A stretch of 64,000 nt of DNA, from positions 1,349,794 through 1,413,793 of the forward strand of contig JAVSML010024002.1 of NCBI GenBank assembly GCA_038503035.1, in the 5' to 3' direction. The DNA comes from Crocodylus rhombifer. Its lineage: Eukaryota > Chordata > Crocodylia > Crocodylidae. The notes beneath the pieces were generated by a model, which saw only the letters and a program-made list of their open reading frames with translations, was not told the origin of the DNA and made no database searches. Made by a program: the position numbers and the translations under genes. Below, piece after piece: positions 46,528 through 58,811 of the stretch (position 1 is the stretch's first letter; the number at the start of each line of letters is the position of its first letter).

Positions 46528-49229
46528 AAGCCTTATCACATGTATCTATGCGACTCCCAGAGGCACAGAGCATGTACCAGGCCCCCCAATATCACCACAA
46601 CAACCTGCGGGAGACATGACCATCCATCTCAACATTTCTCCTGATGAGTCAGGCTGTGCATGAGGACACCATATAACCCCTAATGGTAAAGTTTGCCCCA
46701 GCATCAAGTGACCAGGGACTCGGGTCCTGGGGGAAACACAAAGTCCTTGGGGGAGAGGGGAAAAAGGGGCAGTGGGGGGACCCGAGACAGGCAAAGGTCA
46801 CCCCCTGCAGTTATAGCCATCATAGCTGGAAAGCTCACAAAGGGCTGGAGGTGCAGGTGGAGTGGCCATGAATGCTGGAGCATAGGGGGAAGGTGAATCA
46901 CCCCACTCTGCCCCACACACAGTGTGAGGTCACTGGCTAGTAAATGCTGGAAAAAATTTTGTCCCTCAGGAGTGAGCAGAATAGAGACCACCTCTTCTTC
47001 CTGCTTTCTCCCACCCTCCCCAGCTGAAGCCTAGAGCCCATCCAGGGCACCAAGTTCCCTCTCCCTCCCCCCCACCCACCTCCACCACTCTTGGGCTCTT
47101 GAGAGGGCATGTACCATTCAATGGGATCATAAACCTGTGTAATCAACATGTCCTTGCCGTTTCTTTTAGGGCCATGGGAGAGTCAAGCTTAAGTACTGAT
47201 ACCTTAAGCACTTGCATGTAGATAGCTCCCCCTCCCTCCAAAGCACTCACAGAAATGTGTGGATAGTGTTTACTGAGCTCAACAAGCAAAAGGGTAAACA
47301 GCAGTTTTCACAGAGAACAGGCCAGGGACAGGAGATATCACGCAGCTGTATCTGAAACCTGCTGCAGTCACAGTGCAACAGGAACTAGAAAATAATGCCC
47401 CTTTGCAAAACCCCCTGCCCAGGTCTCCCTCCCTCCCTTCAAGTTCAGGAAAGGGACACATGTGAGGGAAAGATTGCCATAAGGGAACTGTCTCAGCCAC
47501 TCAGATCCTGCTGCCAGGGTGACTCTCAGGTCCTGCACCTGGATAGGCTAGAAAATGGCCCAACAGCACTTTATCCCCTCCCCTCTGATCCAAGCTGTGG
47601 GCAAGGCCCAATGGGCTCCGGCTGATTCTGATTCTCACAACACAGGCAATCCCTCCCCCTTGCCTGCAAGCTCTGAATGTGCGCATGAAGCTAGGTCATA
47701 ATGGAAGGTATGGTAGGTCCAAAATGGACAGCCAAACACCTGCTGAGCAAATGACAGATGTGTATATGAGGCACCAGCAAAATGAACACATGTTACAAAG
47801 ACCTTTTGTTGCAGTCTCTCCCCTCAGGGCATGCACCACCAACTTCTGTCACCGGAGGCTGCAAGGCCGGCTGGAGGAATGAATCAGGCTGTGTACAGGG
47901 GGAAATAGACAGGCCAGGGGCTGCTTACACCCAGGCTGCCAAGTTGCATGACTGGGGGGTACAGATGGTCACCTGCTGTTTGAAGAAGACACCCCATGGT
48001 GCAGCGGAATTGAGAGAGTGGCAACACCAGGATAAGGGAGTTAATGCACATAGTCCTGGAACACTCCATATGCAGTCACCCCATATGCTCTGACCCCCCA
48101 AGTGGTTCTAGATAAGCCCTGAAGGGTTACAGGAACATTCAGAATGGGGGGGGAGGGAAGGGTGGCCCAAGAGCCCATCAGGCCAGGTGGTCACTGGGGC
48201 AGCTGGCCCCAGGTTGTCCACCTCCCCCTCCCCTCCCACTGGGAGCTCTTCTGCTTCCCCTGACTCAGGTCCCATTGGGGGGGTGGAACAGCCTTGGTGG
48301 GGATAGGCAGCCCCCCATCTCTGGCTAGGTGCCTGACATGAGTCCCAGGAGTCTCTGAGAGCCACAAGTCCACAGTCCTTGAAGGGGGAGATGTGATCCC
48401 AGGGGCTGAAGGTTCCATGTGGGATGGCCAGCAGTTTTCAGAACCTGCTGTGGTGATGCCTCCCAACCTGCAACCTCCCCAGTCCCTTGGCCCAGAAGCT
48501 GCCTCCCAGCCTACAGCTCTCTCAGATGGACATTGGGTCATCCATCCGGTCAGGTCCTACATGGGGAAGTCCCTGGTTTTGACTCCAGACCCCTGAAAGT
48601 GGGATGCTGGGTCAAAAAGCCCCCTACCCCATGCCTCTCCTCCAAGGTTTCAAGTTTTTTGAGTTCAGGCCATGCAGCATTGCCCTTGATCCCAAACTCC
48701 CTTCTAGGTTCTGCCACCCAATTCTCAGACCCCCTCCCCTATGCTCCCCCCACCAAGCTTTGCTGTTTTGTGTTAAGCTGGGACATGGGCAATTTTCAAC
48801 AGGCTTTATTTATTAAGCACAGTGAAAGTTTAACAGCCTCAACATTTTAAACTGAGATGCATCTCATCCTCATACCACATGTCCATGCAGCCCCATGTAT
48901 GCCTCTTGAGTGGGGGTGGGGAGGTACAGGGGAATGGTGCCCAGGCAGCCTGAGTTGTGGGCAGCACTGCCTGTGATGCAGGGCCAGAGGACCACATCAT
49001 GGCAAGAGACCTATGGACCAATGCCAGTACATAAGCAGTCAACTCCCTCCTGTCCTCTACTCATCTGTTGGGGGGCGGGGGGAGTTCCTAATCCACATGG
49101 ATGAGGAGCTAGTTGGCCAGGACTTTGCAGATCTGGACAGCCTGCACAGTGTAGCCAGGGCCACACACATCACCCTTTCCTCCCTCCTTGTGCTACATGT
49201 GCTTGTGGTGACAGGCCTGATCCATGGTT

Positions 49230-49465
49230 GAAGTGCTTCTTCCAGCAATCCAGCTGTCCCCCGTAAGGCATCATGAACCAGGGCAAGAGGAGGTAGGCTG
49301 AGCCCCCAGTGAGGATTGGGGGGTAATGACATTACTGATCACAAAATTGGGGACCCTGGGTACATAGCACCCACTTTCCATCAGCCCAAGGAACGAGGAG
49401 TTGCACAAGAGGTGAGCATCACCCTCACTGGCCGCATGAAAGTTGGTGGCCCAGTCATGCTGTGG
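49230..49465 (-). pseudogene. Harbinger DDE transposase remnant
   Basis: The minus strand reads GDAHLLCNSSFLGLMESGCY then VPRVPNFVISNV. After a frame change it reads GGSAYLLLPWFMMPYGGQLD. This follows the DDE_Tnp_4 order 'HDARVF.NS.L...ME.G.Y(L/V)P....I.DV' then 'GD.AYPL.PWLM.PY'. The aspartate of the second motif (GD) is Gly, so the catalytic site is lost as well as the frame. The N-terminal part and the usual C-terminal 'GRLK.R' segment are not recognised. Confidence 0.7.
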
Positions 49466-49960
49466 ACACCTGGATTCTATATGTGTATGTTTGTATATCT
49501 GTATGTATGTGTGTATTCATGATGCCTGGGTTCTTTGTGTGTGTATGTGCACACATTAGCACATGCACACACACAGAACCCAGGCATTTGGTATGCACGT
49601 GTGCACACTTAGCCAGTACGGGGTGTGCTCAGTGGGCATGTGCAGGATGGCCAGCTGGTGGCTCATGGCCGTGAGGGCACACATCATGATGAACTGCTAA
49701 TGCTGCAGATGGGCAGCTGTGATGTCCCTGCCAGCCAGTCTAGGGTGGTTTGGCCATTCAGCTCTGCTTGGGAGTCTTTGGCATCTCATTGAGTCCGTGG
49801 AGCATGCTTGAAGTCACATGAGAACCCCCTCCTATCTGCTGGGCTTGGGCAATGCAGGCAGGCTTCAAGCTCCACCCCTGTCAAGGGCTCACATGTGTTC
49901 TGCTTGATCCCAACCTAACTTTGGATGCTTAAAGTAAAGCTTGAAAGTTAGAGTGCTTCC

Positions 49961-51918
49961 GGCTCAGCCTTATTGAATGCCTATACTTAGCCACTTGTGA
50001 ACAAGAGTATTGTTCAGTATAAAAACTGAAATGGTTATAAAAGCTTGTCTTCTCACATTACGTAACTGAGGTTACCTGTGGCATACAACACATAATGAAT
50101 AAGCCTGTAGTTCAGAAGCAACTTTTTTGGCTGCATTTTTTTTTACTTTGTATTCATTTAATCATCACTTTGATTGATATATCACAGCATCTTTCCTCCA
50201 GATATCTTTAGTACCTTAAATTAATATTAATTCACTTGATCTCAAAATAGCCCTGAGAACTATGAAGGCTTCCTTAATAAACCCCAGTTCCAAGTTTGCG
50301 ATGACAGACATGAAAGTCTGTGTCAAAAACAGGAATAGGCTTGAGGGCTTAAATCCACTCCGCTTAAATCCAATGTTGAGGTGGAAGGAACATCAAAGGA
50401 TTATTTCATCCATCCCTTTCCAAAGAGGAAGTTACATGCCTTAGTTCAAAGAGATGGGCTAGGATACATACAGGTAAGATAAGTGCACCTAAAGACCAAC
50501 ACAGGAAATGTTTATTGAATGCATCCAAGAAGCAAGGCTAGGCAGTTTAGGAGTAGGGGTAATTTTCCTAGGTCTGAGAAAAAAGTACGGAGAGAGGCAA
50601 TCTGGGAGCATGAAGAGAAAGGCCTTTTTGTGACTAAAGAGGTGGTTGAATGAACATTATCAATGGCCCGGAAGACTATGGATAAAAATATGGAGTTTGT
50701 GATCTGACAAAATGCTTTGCTGAAAATGTGAAAGCTTTGCTGAAATTATATCAGACCTCCTCTTCCTTTTGGCACCGGCCTATATCTTCTATTCCTTCTG
50801 GTAACCCAGCTTTGATTCCCCTAATCCAAACAAGGAACCAGTGTCTTGGCATTCCAACCTTTAACAACTCCAAAAGGTAACCTGGGGAAAAAAGGGGCAA
50901 CACGTAACTGTAAGATTTAAGGCATTTTTGAAGTGGTTTGAACCAATAATTATAAACAGTTGAACTGTTATTTGGAACAATTCAAGTTATTTTAATATTG
51001 TTGTGATTCATCTTTATTTTAGTTTTGTTTGAAGTATTGGTATTTGTGCACAATTTCTCAAATTAATTCACCGTTATACTGTTTAAAAAATAAAGATTTA
51101 TTTTATTCAATTGTGATTATTTTTATAAATGTTTCTCTGTAAAAGTTATATAAAAGCCAAGTTTCCAAAGCTGGATGTACGGTCTTCATATTTAACAATG
51201 TTCATGGCTCAATTTACTAAGTTTACAAAAAATAATAGACATTTCAGACAATGAAAGCATAGTTCCCACACTTAAAAGTCTTACTGAAAAGTTATGTAAA
51301 GCATAAGGAAAATCCTTAAAGTGAAACCATAATTCACATACTTAAAAATCTTCCTTAAAATTCCTGTGAAATATTTCATAAAAGAATCCATGACATTTTC
51401 ATGGAATATATATTAAAAGATCACAGATTTTTACAGAAAACCTCACATCCACAGAAATTTGAGTTAAAAAAAATGAAGTCAGCCCCAATGCAAATGGGGA
51501 ATTACATCTATGTGAAACTATGAATGGTCTACCAATGACTGGGGTGACATGCATCAGTACCTTTTTACTAGCAGTGCAGGATTCTTAACAATAGCTCCAA
51601 AAAACACTCTGCTCACAGCAAATTAGTTACCTATTCACCTGTAGCCACTGTTATGCTGGTACTGCAGAGCTAGGGTGAATTCTGTAAAATCATCAGAAAA
51701 GTGCTCTTTGCATGCAGAATTTCCAGATGCCATTGTTAATCATGGCAACCTGATCCTGTTCCACCAATCAACACCTTTTTTATGAGTTCAGAAACCATCT
51801 AGAACGAAGCAAAACAGATCTCCAAAAAGTTCCTCTAGCACAAGGTGGTCTGTGGTGTAGTCACTGTCCTTTTTTTTCCTGCTAGTGCATTGCAGACAGA
51901 CTGGCTGCTGAAGCTATT
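49961..51918. other. intron sequence, nothing recognised
   Basis: AT-rich sequence. Loosely repeated 'ccttaaa(a/g)t' and 'cacacttaaaa' phrases occur at 51240-51380. No supported feature. Confidence 0.5.
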
Positions 51919-52245
51919 GGTTGCCTATACACATGCTACTTTGCATTCTAATTAGATTACCTCAGAGCAGACTTGTTAATTGAGTCTGCTCCATGGTCTA
52001 ATTAGAACACTCCAGCATGGTTTCACTAGCATGTGTATAAGCCCCTGCACATTTAAAAATGGCTGTCGGAGCACCTTATCTAAACTTCATCAAATAAGGT
52101 TTAAATAAAGCATCCCATGGCCATTTTTAAACCCATGGGGGCTTAATACACATGACAGTGAGACATTTTAATTAGAGTGGCTCTCTGGGAACCGCTTTAT
52201 TGAAAACACACCCCTCTCCACCCCCAAGCATGTGTATAGGCAGCC
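51919..52245. mobile_element. palindromic MITE, 327 bp, copy B
   Basis: It runs from ggttgcctatacacatg to catgtgtataggcagcc and aligns end to end with 8921-9247 (for example atttaaaaatggc, ttatctaaacttcat and ttttaattagagtg occur in the same order). The identical length of two diverged copies defines the ends. It is flanked by att on both sides, a possible 3-bp target duplication. Confidence 0.8.
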
Positions 52246-52702
52246 ATTGTGACTGGCTTGGAAAGCTGAAGCTGTGTACAGCCATGTAAACTGTTTCTCT
52301 GTAAGCTGCCGTGAATTTGTGATGGACCAACACTGTGGTGTCTTCACACTGTGGTGTCATCTGTACTCACATGCAGCTGTTTGAACATAGCTCCAGCTTC
52401 TTTAAAAGAGATGGATTGTGGGTTGGCAAGAGAGAAATAATGGGAATAATTGAGTTGGACTGCATGTATCTTCTGCTATCTATCCCATAATACCTCCCCC
52501 AAAAAATCCCATAATGTGTAGGGCAGAGCAATGGAAACAATCATCGAAATTCCCGCCGTAAAGTTTTGTATTTTAGTACAGAGAAAATTCCCACTGTGTG
52601 GAAGCAGTGATTTATACTAAAGTAAGAGCCAACTGGCTTGTGAATACAGTTCCAGCACACTATTATACAAGTTAATGCTTCACAGCTCAGTGTGATTTAG
52701 AC

Positions 52703-52935
52703 CATTGTTTCTCAACCAGTGGGACGCGTCACACTGGTGGGATGCAAAGGTCATGTAGGTGGGACTTCAACTCCTTGTCCGATTGAAAAAATCAAAATTG
52801 TTTGCACTCCAGATAGATGACTCAACAGATGTCTCAAACCGTGCAATTTTGACAGGATTTGTTTGATATGTCAATGAAGAGAAAGTGCACAAAACGGTTG
52901 GTGAGAAGTAAGGTGCAAAAGGCTGAGAACCGCTG
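52703..52935 (+). mobile_element. hAT element, 233 bp, with transposase fragment
   Basis: It is flanked by a perfect 8-bp duplication atttagac (52695-52702 and 52936-52943). The ends cattgtttctcaacc and ggctgagaaccgctg are imperfect inverted repeats typical of ZBED/Charlie-like hAT elements. It is an internal-deletion derivative. Confidence 0.92.
52801..52908 (+). pseudogene. hAT (ZBED-type) transposase catalytic-motif fragment
   Basis: The frame encodes FALQIDDSTDVSNRAILTGF, then V, a TGA stop (52864-52866), and YVNEEKVHKTVGEK. The LQ(I/L)D(D/E)STDVS motif holds the first catalytic Asp of hAT transposases. It is 36 codons long, stop-interrupted, and non-functional. Confidence 0.85.
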
Positions 52936-52943
52936 ATTTAGAC

Positions 52944-54920
52944 AATACCATACCAAGCTCTGGCTTTCACACCTCTAACTCCTCCATCCCCCCAACTTAC
53001 GTTAATGTACCTGTGAATGCCATGGGTACATGATTAGGATACGAGATGTGAATAGTATTATAATGCCCATGACAATAAAATGTATCCTACCGTACATTCA
53101 GTATAATTGAGCTAGCTTTCCGTTTACTGTAACTGAGGAATATTAAGATGGAAATAAATTATATTTCTCCCCATTTTAAGTGTTATTTTCCCCAGTAGAC
53201 CAAATCAAGGGAAGGGCTTTAGTAGAAATGAGAATCAGACCCATTGTTTTGTTACAATAACCTTCCTCTGAGCATCTATCTGATATTTTTCATTGTACAG
53301 AATTTCCTCTTACTGCAGCAAGTATGTTAAGCCTGCCTCCTCATGAATTCCTGTCTCTGATTATATAATAGGCCTCACACATTTTTGAAACAGTGAGCAG
53401 TTTGTGACTTCTATATGTTTTTTCTTGCTATTTCTGGATAAAGTTTTTGCTGATTCACTGAGATATGATTCTTTGCATTCACATCCCTATATAACCCAAA
53501 GGGCTTCAGAAAGGTGAAATGTTCAAGAACTTTTCCACCGGTGAATTACTTAAATGTTGTCTAACTAAAACCCTCTCACTTTAACTTATTACTTCAACTG
53601 CATTTTCATTTTGGATCAAAATTAAGACTTCTTAAAAGCAATCAATGCACATTTTTACAGAAGCTCTGTGGCCTAAATTCTGACCTCTGATGCAAGTGTC
53701 AAAATCCCAGTCTTGCACCAGTGAGCTCATGTGAAAACAGATTTTGGACCATGCCATAAAGGGCGATGAAACAGTCCAGGTGTTTGTTTCTACATTTTGT
53801 ATCACTTTTTGCATTTATTCAAGTGTGCAAGAGCTGTGTAAGACCGTATTTCTTTAATATTTTGTTTTGTTTAGTGTTTGTATTCTGAAAAGTGAAGTTT
53901 TCCTCTGACTTCTGCATGCTCATGTATTTGGGCAAGTTACCGTACTTATGGTAGGTTAGGTTTCCGGTAGAGTGTTTATTAGGACTCTCTCAAGCTACAA
54001 GATGCATGTATTTGGCACCTAACAATGCTATATTTAGTAGTAGTAGTAGTAGTAGTATTAATATTAGTATTAGTATTATTTGCTGATACATTCAGGAATT
54101 TAGTTCACATGTCTCTATATAGTAAACTGAAATTTTAAAACACTGGGATTTCTCTATTACTCCTCCTATTCCAGACAGGTTATTACTGAAAGGCCAACAG
54201 AAGGATAGATCATGTTGGCTGTCTGTTGCCCTGATTCTCTACTCTGCTGTGCCAGTTATAAGTTATTGTCAAAGGAGTTATGGTGACATAAAAAGGGTGT
54301 AATGGAGTAAAAAATCAGGTCCTTCATGTATTAAATAATTCTCTGCAGGTATTTCTTATTTTCCCTGTAATGGCACACTGGATCACCTTAGGAAAATGTT
54401 CTAAGTGTCATGCTAGTAACTTAGTAACATTATCAAATATCCATTGGCACTTACATTGAGCAATTGTTATCTGTATTAAGAAGAAATCCCGAGAAAAGGT
54501 AGACTGATAAAAAAAAAAACTGTTTAAATAATGACTTGCTACATTAGTGCTCTTTGTATTATGGTAGTCAAATGCTAGTATTATGATCAGTTTACTGGTT
54601 TAATTTATTATCCAAGAATGAGATAGGGGGTCTGTTGCTGAAAAGTACGGACCTAATTTTCCTTTTACATATAAAATCATATACAAGGGGGAAAAGTCCA
54701 GCAATAGAGTAAGAGTAGTGGAATGGAGTTCACACATGGAAGGCTGAATAAAATAATAAAGATATAGCTGACAGAAAGGAGAGATTCATTAATGTGCTAG
54801 ATATAATTTCAGGCATAGGGCAATTGCATAAGGAAAAGCACACAGTTGTTTACAAGATCAAGAAACCAGGACAATAAAGAAAGCAAGGACAAGAGCATGG
54901 GGAGATGAGTAAAAGGCTTA
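52944..54920. other. intron sequence with (TAG)n microsatellite
   Basis: AT-rich sequence. A run of tag repeats at about 54036-54056 leads into degenerate tta/tat repeats up to 54080. Nothing else is recognised. Confidence 0.6.
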
Positions 54921-55714
54921 GGCTATGTATAGACATTCAAAAAGCCTAAGGCAGAATCGATCTAAGTTAAACAGTTTTCTGTAAGCTGAATAGTTTAGAT
55001 TGGTAGTGAACAGAACACATATTCACCCTTTGGTGGAGTGGGAGGTGCAGATCTTATACTGGGTTCTCCCATTTTTAAATCAGTCTATGTGTGGCAAACT
55101 TCTGTTCTGTTATGGATATAGACCAATATTGCGTGTTGAACTTCTATTCTGCTACAGGTATAGACAGGTTTCCAATTACTTAGGCTAAGTACAGACAATC
55201 AGAAAGCCAGAGGATGAATCAATTCAATTTTCACAGGTTAGTCTAAGCTGCATAGATTGAACCAATAAGCAAGTGAACAGACATTCACTTTTGTTCTGGA
55301 AATGCAGCCACATGCCTGCTGTGATCCAGGCCAGAAGCCAGGATGGCACTACAGTACACCTTCATGCTCAGCTGGAGTAGACACCTTTGTCTAAGCCTAG
55401 CGCACCCACCTGGTGAAGTGGGGTCTGCAGGGCAGGTGAAAAACATTCCTAGGATGCTGGGGACTGAGAGTTAGCCTGAATCTGGAGGGGAACTAGGACA
55501 GAATTTCAATAAACTGATTTAACCTAAATCAGTTAGGTCTGCTACTACATCTATCCAGGTTCATCTTAAACAAGTTTCAGCCTGTTGAAAGTGGTTTATG
55601 TGCCCTGAACTTCTGTTGTGTTACAGATTTGAATGAGGTTCTGATCACTCATACTAGTTTATATGTAATTTCTATCCCTAGCATTATGCCAGTAAAAGTA
55701 TAATGTCTGTACCT
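54921..55714. mobile_element. nested MITEs with 'ggctaggtacagac' ends
   Basis: The outer copy starts ggctatgtatagacattcaa (54921) and resumes at its right end 'agtaaaagtataatgtctgt' (to about 55714). A second element (about 55183-55682, starting taggctaagtacagac, ending atttctatccctagc) interrupts it where the uninterrupted copy at 58812-59009 has 'gattacttcc'. The inner element contains the inverse of the MITE at 10269 and 43394, linking the families. Confidence 0.65.
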
Positions 55715-55724
55715 GCTATTAGAG

Positions 55725-57265
55725 CAGGGCAGGACAAAAGCATCCTGCGGGCTGCATCCAGCCTGGCAGGCAATTTAATCCAGATCATGGGCACCCACCA
55801 ATTAATTGTGCCCCACTCAGCCTGCATACCTCGCTCCCGCCATTGTGCGTGAAAGGTCCTGATCCAGCCAGCACACCGCTTTCAGGCAGGACTGTTGCTG
55901 CCACAGCTGCAGCTGCCAGGGGGCCTGCTCAGCTTCCTGGCCTTCAGTGGCTCTTCCTGCCTCTGCTGCAGTCTGGGCAGCAGGTAGGGAAGTATAGGGG
56001 GTGGAGGGCGATGGGGAGAAGCAGCTGGATGGGAGTGTGGGGCTAGCAGAAGCACAGATCTCAGGTGGGCATGGTATAGGTGTGAGGGAGGGTCAGTGGT
56101 GTGGGAACCGGCCACACACTCCCCCCATGGCACACAGTCCTTGCTACTGTGGGCAGCAGCATGTGGAGGCCCTCGGGGCACTTGTGGCCTGTGCAAACAG
56201 TGCTGCCTGGCAGTGCGTGGCTCCTGCCAGAACTGCACATGGCAGCAAGGAGCGCAGCCAGGCTGACTTGCCTCTTTTGTGTGGGGCTCCCCATGGTGCA
56301 TGTACAATTCCCAGCATTCGTGCAACACCAGGGGAAGCTCCATGCAGTGGAACTTGCTGCCTTCACCATCACATGCAGCTATGGGACTGCACCAGAAATG
56401 GTGAGGAGCCATGCCCCCTGCTTGTGTGGGGGCAGGCAGAGGGGAATGCACCTGGCTTCATCATACAGGGTTTTCCCCTGGTGGCACATGAGTGCCAGGA
56501 GCTGCACATGTGCCACTGGGAGCCCCACATGATAGGGATGGGCTGACCTGGGTGTGCTCCTTGCTGCCATGTGCAGCTCTGGCTGGAGCTGTGTGCCACC
56601 AGGTGGCAGTGCCTGCATGGTCCATGAGCACCCAGAGTGCCCCCCCAACCTGTTGCTGCTGCTGCTGCCAGTGGTGAGCATTGTGCACCTTGGGGGGGGG
56701 GGGGTCCCCACAGCACCCCCACCCTTCCACAAACCCCACATACTCACACCCTTCCCCACAACCCCATCCACACACCCTGCAACATACCCTATGCCCTTCC
56801 ACACACACAGCCACACCCTCAGAACCCCCCCACACACCCTCCCACACCCCATCATACACACATACGGACCCCCAACCACCCCCTACACACTCCCCCCACA
56901 CAATATACAAGACTAAGACTTTATTTTTTAACTATTATGCAATCATCTCTAAAACACTAAACATGACAAAATATTTTTTGTAATAAAATTAAAATATGTT
57001 ATAGTAGGTGTTTGACTCTTAGCGTGTGATTTTTTTTCCCAGTTCAAAGATTGTAACCTCCACCCACTTCCAAAAGGAGCATTTCCAGGGGCAAGACAAG
57101 GGACTTCCGGTGGCAAAGGTCAGGGGTTAGGCCTGGGACTGCTGGTCCCAAGATAGTGACCAGGGGGTGGGGCGCCTGTCAAGGGGCTGGGCTATCCTTG
57201 CAGCCTTTGACAGCTCACCAAAACTCATTAAGTGGCCCTTCAGCTAAAATAGTTGCCCACCCTTG
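55725..57265. mobile_element. hAT-type non-autonomous element, copy 3, 1.54 kb
   Basis: The right end ttgcccacccttg and subterminal tttgacagctcaccaaaact and gacttccggtggcaaaggtc match copies 1 and 2. The left end is cagggcaggacaaaag. The flanking 8-mers (tattagag/cttaagag) are only partly alike. The interior has a 13-base G run (56692-56704), a 200-bp C/A-rich simple repeat (56705-56900) and long accidental open frames on both strands (up to 189 codons). Confidence 0.75.
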
Positions 57266-57273
57266 CCTTAAGA

Positions 57274-58233
57274 GACAGGTAATGAGCGCTACCAAGCCTT
57301 GAAAGTTAAGATGAGGAGCTGAGATGTTATCATATAGCAAGCAAAATGTTTTGTAAAATATGACTACAGTGTTTGGCTTAAGGCAAGGGACTGCTTCTTT
57401 ATGTGTACTGATACAGTGCCTAATGCAATGGGAATACAGACACCAGTGGCGGTGTGACGGGGAAAAAAGGGGGTCGTAACTGCCTGGCTACTGTCTCCTG
57501 CCACCACATGCAGGTGAAGAGACAACCTTTCAGCACCCCATCTGTTGCAGGCATAAGCATGCAAAGAATGTGTGTGGGTGTGTTATTTGTTCAAATTTTG
57601 ACTCAGGTTTTGTTTGATCATCTTATCTTGTCATACTGTGCTCAAGTTGATAGATTCTACAACCAGCACATCACAAATGACTGAACTAAATGACCACTAA
57701 TAAATGTAAAGTAATTTTGGGGAGTAGGGAAATGCTGGGCACTAAGCTCTCAAGCTTGGAGTAGTAAGATACGGGCATGGAATTTGATGCTAATTTAATG
57801 TTTCTGAATGTATGAATATCATGTTTAATGAAACCTGCTTTGTGTGTGGGTTTTTAATTTTTTTTTTATACAAAAGTCCAACCATCAAGTTCTGTCCTTA
57901 GTTCTTCAACAGGCACCCTTCCATTCAACTCAAAACAAATTCAGTAAAATGGGAAATTTATGACAATGGAATAGACCAGAACTCGAGATTAGATTTTGAG
58001 CAGTTTCTGACTGACATTCATCAGTGTCATTCTAGTTGAACGGCACATATTTTTGCCTAGATCGTCAGCTGGTGTACTTATGTGTAGCTTGACTGATTTC
58101 AGGGGCTAACTTGATATGGCCCAGCTGAGAAGCTGGCCATCTGCAATTCTATTTTGTATAAAATGTTATTGAATCTGACTCAATATTGGTGCCCGTTTGT
58201 TAAATAATTCTGTTGCTTTATTATTCTCAACAG
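57274..58233. other. intron sequence upstream of exon 58234
   Basis: AT-rich sequence with no supported feature, apart from an old-repeat-like phrase at 58065-58140 and the splice acceptor at the end. Confidence 0.5.
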
Positions 58234-58327
58234 GACAACATTTTTAAAATAGAAGATTCTCATTTTGAAAATGGCCGAGGGAAAAGTCCCTATGACCCCA
58301 AGTTGCTGACAGCTTCTCTTTTGATAG
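58234..58327 (+). CDS. SEMA3A: SEMA3A next coding exon (sema domain, about residues 152-182)
   Basis: The 94-bp exon encodes DNIFKIEDSHFENGRGKSPY followed by DPKLLTASLLI and one base of the next codon, so it enters in phase 0 and leaves in phase 1. It continues directly from the exon ending at 6711 (HPE|DNIF). The segment with FENGRGKSPYDP is strongly conserved in class 3 semaphorins, and the wording here is that of SEMA3A. The acceptor is ttctcaacag at 58224-58233 and the donor atag|gtacgtg at 58328. It forms part of the secreted sema propeller that binds plexin-A. The next exon should encode the ELYSGTAADF region and is not in the window. It is probably coding exon 5. Confidence 0.95.
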
Positions 58328-58811
58328 GTACGTGCCATAATATAAAATAAATTAGACCAACCTTTACCTTACATAGCCACCAGTTTAATTCATTTTATTT
58401 TTCATACCACAGCATTTATAAGAGGTTGATTGTTTATTTCTCAATATCATTCCTGGTTGATTTGGAATATGGTTTATCAAAGTGTTTGGGGTTTTTTTAG
58501 AAATAAGGTGATTATATGAAGATTCTGTTTTGCTTTATTTTCCCCAGTTAAAAGTCTAATTCTGTAAAGGTCTGATTCTGCCAAATGTTAATGACCCCCA
58601 GTCCAGGCAAGTCCGTAGCATTAAAGGTTCCTCAAAAATTGATAAGCATAACACCTAGGTGATGATTTTACAATTAACAACTTGCAGGAGCCAGGGTTTA
58701 CCCACATAAAGTCCAGTTAATGTAACTGAGAAGATCACCATTGAAATAAACCTTTTAAAGTTAATTGTGTTTAAATTAATGGTAGACAAGCATCTTAGGC
58801 ATCTTAATGGT

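Larger units (their letters stand above)
45674..49960. mobile_element. degraded autonomous Harbinger-type transposon region
   Basis: This GC-richer 4.3-kb block carries a Myb/SANT-like remnant on + (46107-46527) and a DDE transposase remnant on - (49240-49465). That is the two-gene arrangement of PIF/Harbinger elements. The termini and 3-bp target duplication are not found, so the limits are compositional. Other open frames inside (e.g. 48191-48541 -, 48419-48850 +) are unrecognised. A 13-bp perfect inverted repeat (atgcctgggttct/agaacccaggcat, 49520-49590) sits in a TG/CA-rich stretch near the transposase. Confidence 0.7.
6712..58233 (+). other. SEMA3A: SEMA3A intron, 51,522 bp, phase 0
   Basis: This is the interval between the two recognised exons, bounded by GT (6712) and AG (58232-58233). 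It holds no further SEMA3A exon that I can recognise and no intact gene. It is filled with CR1 LINEs, hAT, Harbinger and related DNA transposons, MITEs and simple repeats, which are listed separately. Confidence 0.93.

Noticed and set aside
55882..56910. Several long overlapping open frames on both strands (up to 189 codons)
   Set aside because: They arise from GC- and CA-rich repeat sequence inside a hAT element. Frames overlap in all directions and the translations are rich in Cys, His, Pro and Gly with no family resemblance.
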